Shown here: positions 48,147 to 58,838 of the stretch, piece by piece | Position numbering within the stretch: position 1 is the stretch's first letter | Layout of the letters: every line of letters starts with the position of its first letter | Assembly: GCA_029844215.1 (NCBI GenBank) | Contig: JAQGDG010000036.1 | Coordinates: 310,001-374,000, forward strand | Length of the DNA stretch: 64,000 nucleotides | Reading direction: 5' to 3' | From: Przewalskia tangutica | Taxonomy: Eukaryota; Streptophyta; Magnoliopsida; Solanales; Solanaceae | Notes under the pieces: model-generated | Told to the model about the DNA's origin: nothing | The model's input: only the letters and a program-made list of their open reading frames with translations | Databases searched by the model: none | Made by a program: the position numbers and the translations under genes

Positions 48147-49819
48147 TTAGAACGACTAGGGGAGTGAAGCAGTAGATATAGATTATCCTTAACCCTCTAG
48201 AGATCTGTATGTGTGATAAGGTGAGTATACCTTAAGTGCTATGTTCTGATAGCAGTATGTTAGTTGTGATTAGAAATCATGGTGGGTTAACGAGTAAGAT
48301 TTTGGGGGATAGAGAAGGTGGGAGCCTTAGAGTTTTATACGTAGAGACCTTAGAGGTAAGGCCATCTCAAGTATAGGTGTAGTGTTATGTTTGATCCTTA
48401 TCGGAGTGCATAGTGCACGTGAGCTATGTTTGTGGGATAAGTCCCTGAGTAGCGTGATTTGAAAGAGGGTAGTCGAGCTAGGAAGACCGCTAGGTTTTCG
48501 TAACGTGATTTGTGAAATTGTTCCGGATCGGGGAACTAGTGTTTCTTGCGATGCCGTAGGGTTGAGGCCATGTTGCGGGTCAACCCGCGGCCCGTTTGGT
48601 GGTGGGTCGGTTGTGGTGGTCCCGCCGTGGTAGGGTCACGAGGGTGTTAGGCCCATGTTCGATTAACAGACGAGTTCTTGGATGCATTCGACCGATGGTC
48701 GGGCCAACGGGTCAGCCCATCGTGTCTTTCAGTCAGGACCGTTGCTCGGCAGTGATGTTATGTCAGAGAGGTTGAAAGGCTGCACGGGGTGCCTACCTTC
48801 ACCTTATGTCAGGCAGTGAAGCCCAGGTTGTGGCTATTTTCGTTTTTCTAAAAGTTTACCAGGCAGGGTTAGGAACTCAGGTGAGTCTCGACCGCCGCCG
48901 GGCGATGGTTGGATTTCAGGGGTAGTTGTGGAGATTGTTGTCTCCGGTGGAGGGAGTGTTTAAGCTACCATTTCAGTATTCGGATGTCGCCTTATAAAGC
49001 CTTGTAGGGGCGGATGTGTAAGTTGCCGGTCGAGTGGTTCGATGTTGGCAAGGTTGAACGCATTGGTTGAGCTTGTTCCAAAGCAGACGTGGATAGTGAA
49101 GCTTGTCTAGAAGAAGTTACGCAGCTCGGAGAAATCGTGCGGATAATCGGCGGCGGCGCTTAGAGTTCGTGCCGACGGTCGGTCTTCTTGAAAGTACCAC
49201 CCCGGGTTGGGTGTGACGAGTTTTGGAATACAGAGGGAACTTAGCCCGAGTTACTTTGGGCCTTTGAGTTCATGTGAAGAATAGGCCAGGTTGCCTATAT
49301 GTTAGCATTTGCCGTCCGACTTAGGAGGCAAGCGGCCCGATCGTTAAGTGATATGTTCGAGAAGGAAATCGAGATCCATCCAGTATTCCCACTAATGATG
49401 ACCAAGTTGAAGATGATAACCCGAGTTTTGGAGGCGACGATTTAAATGTGGTAAGAGTTCGAGTGTCTGACACCTCGGGGATCGCATGTAGTCCGGCACC
49501 ATTTGTTGGGTCGCGAGTGACACTAGAACCTCGCGCAAAGTGACAAAAGTGGTATCGGAAGAAGCGAGCATGTATGGCGAGCATAGATGTGACCATTTCT
49601 TTTGTTTGGAAAAAGTGTGGAGGAAGTATATTTTAGACCCCGGAGAGAGGTGTTTGTGGTGATGTTAGAGGTGATTCCTCGTGGACTTGGATGTAAGTAT
49701 TTTGCGCAGTTGTTTCTGTGGCCATTGTGGCAGGATTGTTTCGTAAGTATGGTAGTGAAGACTATACTGGCGCACGTTTGTTTTGAGACTTAGAAGGAAC
49801 ATTCGGGACGAATGTTTCT
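48147..49819 (+). other. Long 3' internal segment of element C
   Basis: About 1.67 kb, twice the length in the array units. Conserved pieces at 48520-48660 ('ttgttccggatcggggaac', 'tgcgggtcaacccgcggcc', 'gtggtcccgcc') and 49395-49832 match B and D. Between about 48715 and 49360 lies a segment with no counterpart in the other units and no recognisable protein. A block at about 49473-49549 is in a different order in element D. Confidence 0.65.
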
Positions 49820-49832
49820 AAGGAGGGGAGAA
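49798..49832 (+). other. Perfect hairpin plus polypurine tract, element C
   Basis: AACATTCGGGACGAATGTT (49798-49816), then AAGGAGGGGAGAA (49820-49832), before the 3' LTR at 49833. Confidence 0.85.
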
Positions 49833-50258
49833 TGTTATACCCCGTATTTCCAGAGTATGTACGTAAGGACGTACGTAGAAAATTTGAACTTGAGAAAGTG
49901 GCTTGGCCGAAATTATTTGCTCACAACACCCGATTAGAGTCGTTTTTCGACGAAACGTTTCCACAGCTTTCGTAGGGTAAAATACGGCTATGTCATTTCT
50001 AATTTTTGCGGATTTTTCCGAGAGACGGAATATTTTGGACCAACGAGAGGGCGACACTTGTCACCCTCAAGTTGGCGGTTTGCTTGGCCGAAAGTGGGAC
50101 GTTTTGGCTAGCTTTCTTGGCCTTGTTTTGTGCCTTGTTTTGTGCCTTGTTTTGTGCCATGTTTTGTGGAGTAGGGATAGGGTGCACTTGGCTTGATCTT
50201 GGCCTTACACTTGCCTAACACATGGCTTGATCTTGTCCATTGGTTGGCCCTTGTTCCC

Positions 50259-50266
50259 TATAAATA
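50259..50266 (+). promoter_or_regulatory. TATA box, 3' LTR of element C
   Basis: TATAAATA in 'ccctataaatacccctccc'. Confidence 0.7.
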
Positions 50267-51039
50267 CCCCTCCCTTTGTTGAAGACTTCATCATCCAAAT
50301 GTGTTCTAAGTCTTGAAATCCTTCCCCTCTCCTCTTGTTTGACTCTCGTCCAAGAGCCTCCCTAGCAAAGGCCCTTGGCGAGAGACTGTCACGACCGAAC
50401 CGGGCCCGTGATCGTGCCTACCCTGCACCCTAGTGATACAACATCGAGAAAATCACGGAAATAAAAACATGAACATGAATTAAGAGAAAAGACAAATAAA
50501 CAAAGTCAACCAAAACATTGCCTTCATCATATATACATAAAAATACCCAACAATTATCCTTTTTACAAACCACGCCTACAAATAACTCTGCACTTAAGAT
50601 TTTTACAATGACTATGACGGACAGTGGCCCGCCATACCCCGAATGTATAAGAATCTACAGACTGTGGTAACATACCAAAAGATAAGCCTCCAAGGAACGA
50701 GCTTCCCAACACGCTGAAATGTGATCCTATAAGCGAGGATCGGCATCGATGTACCTTTTACTGCGGATGAACGCACCCGAAGGAGGTCAAGACAACAGTA
50801 CCAAGTATGTGAAATCAGAAATATCAGAAATGAAATCATAATAGTCTATAAAGCAGAGACATATATGATAACCAAACTACTGATCACAACATAAGAGCAA
50901 TATGTCAAGTCGTGACTCACGCCTAAAAGTCATCCTCATGCCCGTGGAACTCCTTCCTCACTGCCAGGCCTAGGTACAAATCATGTGATACGTATAATGT
51001 GTCTCACCCATCTTATGGACCCAATATAGAAAAGGGTGG

Positions 51040-51320
51040 AATACATTCCGGATGAACCGTAGTCAAGTGAAATACATTCCGGATGAACCTGGCCTCAAGT
51101 GAAATACATTCTGATGAACTGGCCTCAAGTGAAATACATTCGGATGAACGGTCCTCAAGTGAAATACATTCCGGATGAACCGGTAATCAAGTGAAACACA
51201 TTCCGGATGAACCGGTCCTCAAGTGAAATACATTCGGATGACCCGTAATCAAGTGAAACACATTCGGATGAACCCAGAGTCGAGTGAAATACATTCCGGA
51301 TGAACCGGTAATCAAGTAGA
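51040..51320 (-). repeat. 33-bp tandem repeat, ~9 copies, 3' LTR of D
   Basis: Plus-strand unit 'aagtgaaatacattccggat' plus 'gaaccgg(t)..tc'. Several units are one or two bases short relative to the copy at 56643-56927, always in the CCCGG or ACCGG portion. Confidence 0.9.
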
Positions 51321-53233
51321 ACACAGTACTTACACAACAAGGCTATCACACGTAACATGGTCAAGTTTCATATCAACAAGTATAAGCAAGTTACACACGA
51401 CTCAAGGTACTTTCATTTTATATCAAGGTCCGGATTTTTAACCTTAAAGTACTACGTCAGTTAAATTCCTTTTAAGATCCATTTCTTTTACAAAGGTCAC
51501 CCGATACCTGTAGTATAAAATTTGAGTGACTAACATTGTTAAGTAAACCAAAATGCTTTCCTTTGTAAAAATCAAGTAACAACCTTATTTTCCAAACGTT
51601 CAAGTTTGCCTAATTTCGAATGATAAAGATTCTCATTTTAGAAAAAGGTTTCAGAGCTCATAGTTTTAGTCCTTTAAAACATAATTCTCCTTTAAACGTT
51701 TTGAGAAACATATGTCTTATATGTGAGTAGGTTATTCTTGTTTATAATCAATCTTATTAAGCAGCCATGATCTAGGAAATGTAATATCATTTTGTCTCAT
51801 CTTAGCTTCTATGCAGATGGAGGTTTCTACTGGTTTTAATAATACTTCATTAGTCAATACATTTTCCTTTTATTAACGCTGCAGTGGTTTGTCGATACAC
51901 ATTCTGATTTCCGAAATCAGTAAAACATTCTTAAGCCGTTATACCTAACTTCCCATAAAGCTAGTATAACTCTTAAGCTTTCAAAACCCAAGTACTATTC
52001 ATTCTTTCAAAACGATTCATAAATCTTTTGAAATACTTCAAGTTCTTTATTAACACATATCAAGCCAGTTATTATTCAAATCAGTTACCTTTTAGAAACC
52101 ACAAGGTATTTGCTTATCCACATAAAGCTGTTATAACCGACTTCCCATAAAGCCTTTATAACACTTTATGTTTTAAACCAATCAAATACATTTAGCACAT
52201 GTACGTCTACCGTACTACATAGTTCACACATATCATGCTAGAAGAGATAGGAAGAGGTTCACATACCTCGCGACGATTGTCGACTAATAGCAAAACGCTC
52301 CAAGTACCTCAAACCGCCGGCTACTCCTTAAGCCAAGTGGATCACTCCACACGTAGTACTACCACCTATAGAGGCCACAAAGCGCCTATTAATACCTTTG
52401 GATCCCGACGTAGAATATTCTACAGAAAATTCGCAAAGACTCTCCCCAACAACAGAAATCTCCTCCTCTATCGAGGCCGGCTACCAAGCCAACCAGGGGG
52501 GGGGGTTAACACGTCTGACCGGACGTGTACAATTCTACTACACAGCAATGCTACACAAGTCTACTGTAATACAATCCTATGTAATTACAGTTCAGTTCTC
52601 TTATTTAAATTCAGGCTTAAGTCGCAAGACATTGCCGTAAGTATTATTCAGGCTTAAGTCAAAAGACATTGCCGCACAATTATAATGTTCAGTTCTATAT
52701 ATAGTATACTTCAACTATATATTCCTACAACATGTAATTTCCAATTACAACAGAAGGTCAAGAATGTTTACCTCGATAAGCCCAAAATTATCCGAGTTTA
52801 ATGTCGCTCCTGAGCAAGGTTTAGCTCCTACTCGAGTGCTCAATCCGCTCCAAACAACCCTTAGAAGTTCTAACCAACTTCTCTTAAGTACTTCAAACAA
52901 CTATGAAGATTTCCTTAGGGTTTCGTTTAGTGGCTAAAGGAAAGTATAATCGTATTTTCTGGCTTTTATAAGTGTAACCTTGGGAATACTACAAGGTATT
53001 TGGGGCCAAGGTATTTGGACATAACAACAATACTTTGGAGAGTATTTCTATACCACAAAGGGGGTATTTATACGAGACAACTAGGCTAGGGGTACCCCAC
53101 AAAACACCACCACGAGGAGGGGGTGGCTCTGCCAAGGGGGAAAGGAGGGCTAGGACGAGAATTCTCAAGAGGAGGAGAGGGGTTTTCAAGACTTAGGCAA
53201 TTTGTGGATGAAAGAACTCATCAACAAATGGGG

Positions 53234-53241
53234 TATTTATA
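53234..53241 (-). promoter_or_regulatory. TATA box, 3' LTR of D
   Basis: TATTTATA on plus, TATAAATA on minus. Confidence 0.65.
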
Positions 53242-53634
53242 GGTCAAGCCAAAGCCAACCAATGGCCAAGATCAATCCATGTGTTAGGCAAGTGTAGGGC
53301 TATGATTTACCAAACACAAATATACTACCTAACCTTGACTTTGTCAAGGCAACAAAACGTGCCAACCTTGTTCATTTTCGTCCAAATGGACGCTCAAGTC
53401 CACCAATAGGAGGGTGCCAAGTGTCGCCTCCCGTTGGTCCAAAATGTTTCGCCTCTGAAAAATCCGCAAAATCATAAATGACATAGCCGGAATTTTCCCA
53501 ACAAAAGTCGTGGAAACGTTTAGTCAAAACGACTCTAATCGGGTGTTGTGTACAAATTTCGAAACTTGCCTAACTTAAGGCTCAAATTTTTCTACGTCGT
53601 CCTCACGCATACTCGAAAAAAATACGGTATAACA

Positions 53635-53667
53635 TTCTCCTCCTTAGAAACATTCGTCCCGAATGTT
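53635..53667 (-). other. Polypurine tract and hairpin of element D
   Basis: On the minus strand, the perfect 19-base inverted repeat AACATTCGGGACGAATGTT (53649-53667) precedes AAGGAGGAGAA (53635-53645), which abuts the 3' LTR. Confidence 0.85.
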
Positions 53668-54567
53668 CCTTCTCAAGACGGATAACGCTAAAGTTCTTCT
53701 AATAAGTTGCCAACGCCACAACTGGCCACGAAACAACATATGCACGCAAAATACTTATATCCAAGTCCACGAGAAAACACCTCTAACATCACAAACTTTT
53801 GTCACTTTGCCGCGAGGTTCTAGTGTCACTCGACCCAACAAATGGTACCGATCGCATGCGATTCACGAGGTCTAAAATATACATCCTTCGCACCTTCTCC
53901 CTTTACAAGAAATGATCGTATCTATGCTCGCAATACATGCTCGTCTCTACCCTTACTCGTCGTACTCTTCTCGAACTCTTGAACTCTTTTAGCATACGTA
54001 CCACACTTTAGTTTCCAAACTTGAGTCACTACCTCCCAACTTGGTCATCCTATTAGCCTCGATCTTCCTTAAGGCTATTCCGGCCTTCACGATCTACTGG
54101 TCGAACGTATCCACGAACTCATACGAGGTCATCAAAACTTGGGCCTAGCACCCTGGTGACCCTACCACCTGGCGGGACCACCCAGAGCTGACCCCACCTC
54201 ATTTCGGGCGACGGGTTGACACGCAACACGCCCTCAACCCGACCCTCCGTCACGCCAACTCTCTTGTTCCTCGATCCGGAACAACCTTGCTAAATCACAT
54301 CAATATTTTCTAGGCATAAAATGCACTCTGACAAGGATCACTCGCAGAATCTTGTACTCAAGACGGCCTTACATCTAAGGTCTCAACTGTAATATTCTAA
54401 GGTTCATCATTTTCTCACCCCCCAGGCTTACCCTTTTTCCCCAACCAGGTTCCTAAATCACATTTTAGCACAAAGCTATCCGAACATAACACTTAACACA
54501 TTAACATAACATCAAAACATACAAGCCTCTAGATGGTTAAGGATATACACAAGCTACCGCTTCCACT
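53668..54567 (-). other. Non-coding 3' internal segment of element D
   Basis: About 0.9 kb without a credible ORF. It shares with the array and B: 'gtgtcaacccg', 'gtggtcccgccaggtggtag', 'gatgaccaagttggg' and 'gttcgagaagagtacgacg'. The block at about 53796-53870 ('ccatttgttgggtcg', 'cactagaacctcgcgg') lies at a different relative position than in element C. Confidence 0.65.
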
Positions 54568-55786
54568 CTAATCATAAGTCCACGCAGGCGATAATCGTAG
54601 AAAGCGATGAACACGCCATCGATCCGCAGGTCGCGCTGCCGCCGTACTCTCCTATAAGCACGCCTTCGTCACATGGCCCTCGACGGCCGCAGTGAAACAA
54701 GCACCGATAAAAGACGACATTCCCGATGATGTTTGCCACATCGTGTACACCGAGGGGGACATGAATCCGCCGCTAGCACTCACGTATACCGTGGAACGGA
54801 AGCCCCGAGCTCGACCAGCCCCGAATACCTGAGCGTCCCAAGATCGAGGGGACCACTGCATCTTGGTGGAGGTACATAACTAGATCGCTGCCTTGGCGGT
54901 CCGCCTAAAGTTACCAAAGGACCTGTGCTCGCCCTTCTTCGGCGATCTCGGTCATTCCGTCGACCTCTCCGTGCCTCACATCCTAGTGCATGAGCTTGCG
55001 TGCGGCAATGTCCATGCCCGGTGAAGAGCTACACCGCATAAGCCTCGCAAGTAATCGTCAGCCCGTGGCGTAGCGGTGTACTCTGTCCTCCATATCCGCT
55101 ACTACCGCGGGAACATACCGAGCTAATGAGTCGAACTCCACGTTGTGCTCTCTAACCGTCCGCCCGCCCCGCTCAACGTCAAAAATCTGCTGCCCGAGCC
55201 CTCTCATCTCGTGGAGGCAAGAAATGTGCAAGAAATGCCTCGAGAACTCGTCCAAATGCTGGAAGTGCATGCTCTTCCCGACAGCCTCACGAATCAAACT
55301 ACCAATCGCAGTATCACGCAGCTGATGCGAACCCAATACCACCGACTCTGCCTCTGAGGCTCTGATCACTCTCATGATCCGCTGTAGCTGTCGGATAAAC
55401 TCCTGAGGGTCGTCCTCAGCTCTCGATCCATAGAACACTGGAGGGCTACAACTCAGGAAGTCACGTAGCCTCAAACTGTCTGCTCGGGGGTGTACTACGG
55501 GTGCTCCTGGGGCTGAATCGCTGCATCCAAACTATCCTCATATTCGCCACGACCGCCGCGATGGCGGGCCATCTCCTTGTACCCCCTCTCATCGGCTCAG
55601 TGTGGGATGGAGGCTCGTGCATCAGTAGTCTCGGCAGCACCGCTGCGCTCTAAACTCTTTGGCCGCGTCGCGAAACCCGCCGCTGGCATCGTCTCAGTGC
55701 ATCGACCGCTCGCGCTCGCATTCTCAGTATCTCACTGCAGCCTCTCGATTGCCTTGCCCATGGGCTCAAGGTTTTACGCGAGGCAT
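54568..55786 (-). pseudogene. gag: Gag remnant of element D
   Basis: The minus-strand ATG is at 55786 (plus-strand CAT 55784-55786), in the family MPR... context. The core reads from about 55474 to 55058 with LRDFLSCSPPVFYGSRAEDD, FIRQLQRIMRVIRASEAES, EFDSLARYVPAVVADMEDRV and HRYATG. A local frameshift garbles the part between about 55300 and 55190. The C-terminal zinc knuckle (about 54740-54660) is shifted so that one cysteine is lost in the written frame (CFTAAVEGHVTKAC). The family stop position is TAG at 54568-54570. Damage is mostly small indels near C/G-rich sites. No pol follows. Confidence 0.8.
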
Positions 55787-55975
55787 AATCGTAAAGGAAA
55801 GGAATACGTCAGAGGGGTCCAATTTATCACACAGCTCTAAGGCACGATCTCAGAATGAGAAGGATGGAAACCAATCCTAAATGTCCTGCAGCCTCCTGAT
55901 TATAGATGTGGTGCACAACACACCGATAATCAAGACTCTACTAGACACGGTTCAGACACTTTCCGAGGACTAATC

Positions 55976-55986
55976 GCTCGATACCA
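55976..55986 (-). other. PBS of element D, one base short
   Basis: GCTCGATACCA on plus is TGGTATCGAGC on minus, with the same missing A as in element C and array unit 2. Confidence 0.85.
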
Positions 55987-56642
55987 CTTTTGTCACGACC
56001 AACCTGCCCGTGATCGTGCCTTACCTCGCACCCTAGTGATACAACATCGAGAAAATCACGGAAATAAAAACATGAACATGAATTAAGAGAAAAGACAAAT
56101 AAACAGTCAACCAAAATATTGCCTTCATCATATATACATAAAAATACCCAACATTTATCCTTTTTACAAACCACGCCACAATAAAGCATGCACTTCTAAG
56201 ATTTTTACAATGTTTATGACGACAGGGCCCGCCATACCCCGAATGTATAAGAATCTACGGACTGTGGTAACATACCAAAAGATAAGCCTCCAAGGAACGG
56301 AGCTTCCCAACACGCCAAATGTGATCCTATAAGCGGGATCGATGCGATGTACCTTTTACTGCGGCATGAACGCACTTCAAGGAGGTCGATGCAACAGTAC
56401 CAAGTATGTGAAATCAGAAATATCAGAATGAAATCATAATAGTCTATAAAGCAGGAGACATATATGATAACCAAACTACAGTTCACAACATAAGAGCAGT
56501 CATGTCAAGTCAGGGACTCACGCCCTAAAAGTCATCCCTCATGCCCGTGGAACTCCTTCCTCACTGCCGGCAGTCTAGGTACAAATCATGTGATACGTAT
56601 AACAGGTCTCGGCCCATCTTATGGACCCAATATAGAAAAGGG

Positions 56643-56927
56643 TGGAATACATTCCCGGATGAACCGGTAGTCAAGTGAAATAGGCCTCAAGTGAAATACA
56701 TTCCCGGATGAACCGGTCCTCAAGTGAAATACATTCCCGGATGAACCGGTCCTCAAGTGAAATACATTCCCGGATGAACCGGTAATCAAGTGAAACACAT
56801 TCCCGGATGAACCGGTCCTCAAGTGAAATACATTCCCGGATGAACCGGTAATCAAGTGAAACACATTCCCGGATGAACCGGTAGTCGAGTGAAATACATT
56901 CCCGGATGAACCGGTAATCAAGTAGAA
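56643..56927 (-). repeat. 33-bp tandem repeat, ~9 copies, 5' LTR of D
   Basis: Plus-strand unit 'aagtgaaatacattcccgga' plus 'tgaaccggtcctc' or '..taatc'. The regular 33-bp period makes long minus-strand open frames of an 11-residue repeat, which are by-products of the period, not evidence of a protein. Confidence 0.9.
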
Positions 56928-58830
56928 CACAGTACTTACACAACAAGGCTATCACACGTAACATGGTCAAGTTTCATATCAACAAGTATAAGCAAGTTAC
57001 ACACGACTCAAGGTACTTTCATTTTATATCAAGGTCCGGATTTTTAACCTTAAAGTACTACGTCCGTTAAATTCCTTTTAAGATCCATTTCTTTTACAAA
57101 GGTCACCTGATACCTGTAGTATAAAATTTGAGTGACTAACATTGTTAAGTAAACCAAAATGCTTTCCTTTGTAAAAATCAAGTAACAACCTTATTTTCCA
57201 AACGTTCAAGTTTGCCTAATTTCGAATGCTCAAGATTCTCATTTTAGAAAAAAGGTTTCGTAGCTCATAGTTTTAGTCCTTTAAAACATAATTCTCCTTT
57301 AAACGTTTTGAGAAACATATGTCTTATATGTGAGTAGGTTATTCTTGTTTATAATCAATCTTATTAAGCAGCCATGATCTAGGAAATGTAATATCATTTT
57401 GTCTCATCTTAGCTTCTATGCAGATGGAGGTTTCTACTGGTTTTAATAATACTTCATTAGTCAATACATTTTCCTTTTATTAACGCTGCAGTGGTTTGTC
57501 GATACACATTCTGATTTCCGAAATCAGTAAAACATTCTTAAGCCGTTATACCTAACTTCCCATAAAGCTAGTATAACTCTTAAGCTTTCAAAACCCAAGT
57601 ACTATTCATTCTTTCAAAACGATTCATAAATCTTTTGAAATACTTCAAGTTCTTTATTAACACATATCAAGCCAGTTATTATTCAAATCAGTTACCTTTT
57701 AGAAACCACAAGGTATTTGCTTATCCACATAAAGCTGTTATAACCGACTTCCCATAAAGCCTTTATAACACTTTATGTTTTAAACCAATCAAATACATTT
57801 AGCACATGTACGTCTAACTTACTTCATAGTTCACACATATCATGCTAGAAGAGATAGGAAGAGGTTCACATACCTCGCGACGATTGTCGACTAATAGCAA
57901 AACGCTCCAAGTACCTCAAACCGCCGGCTACTCCTTAAGCCAAGTAGATCACTCCACACGTAGTACTACCACCTATAGAGGCCACAAAGCGCCTATTAAT
58001 ACCTTTGGATCCCGACGTAGAATATTCTACAGAAAATTCGCGAAGACTTCCCCGCAACAACAGAAATCTCTCCTCTATCGAGGCCGCTACCAAGCCAACC
58101 GAGGGGTTAACACGTCTGACGGACGTGTACAATTCTACTACACAAAGAATGCTACACAAGTCTCATGTAATACAATCCTATGTAATTACGATTCATTCTC
58201 TTATTTAAATTCGGGCTTAAGTCGCAAGACATTGTAAGTATTATTCAGCTTAAGTCAAAAGACATTGCCGCACAATTATAATGTTCAGTTCTATATATAG
58301 TATACTTCAACTATATATTCCTACAACATGTAATTTCCAATTACAATGTAAGGTCAAGAATGTTTACCTCGATAAGCCCAAAATTATCCGAGTTTAATGT
58401 CGCTCCCGAGCAAGGTTTAGCTCCTACTGAGTGCTCCAATCCGCTCCAAACAACCCTTAGAAGTTCTAACCAACTTCTCTTAAGTACTTCAAACAACTAT
58501 GAAGATTTCCTTAGGGTTTCGTTTAGTGGCTAAAGGAAAGTATAATCGTATTTTCCGGCTTTTATAAGTGTAACCTTGGGAATACTACAAGGTATTTGGG
58601 CCAAGGTATTTGGACATAACAACAATACTTTGGAGAGTATTTCTATACCACAAAGGGGTATTTATACGAGACAACTAGGCTAGAGGGTACCCACGGCAAA
58701 ACACCACCAAGGGAGGGGGTGGCTCTGGCTGGGGAAAGGGAGGGCTAGGACGAGAATTCTCAAGAGGGAGGGAGAGGGGTTTTCAAGACTTAGGCAATTT
58801 GTGGATGAAAGAACTCATCAACAAATGGGG

Positions 58831-58838
58831 TATTTATA
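58831..58838 (-). promoter_or_regulatory. TATA box, 5' LTR of D
   Basis: TATTTATA on plus, TATAAATA on minus. This LTR would drive element D. Confidence 0.7.

Larger units (their letters stand above)
50387..53634 (-). mobile_element. 3' LTR of element D
   Basis: Minus strand, from TGTTATACCGT at 53634 to GGTCGTGACA at 50387. TATA box at 53234-53241 (minus); 33-bp repeat at 51040-51320. It is nearly identical to the 5' LTR. Confidence 0.9.

Noticed and set aside
49540..49558. A second true PBS or LTR end inside element C
   Set aside because: Only 18 bases match the LTR/PBS junction; the sequence before it ('cctcgcgcaaa') is not LTR end sequence. Kept only as a rearrangement clue.
56619..56970. 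Minus-strand frames encoding an 11-residue repeat (GSSGNVFHL...)
   Set aside because: A direct result of the 33-bp tandem repeat (33 is divisible by 3); the same DNA is open in two minus-strand frames.
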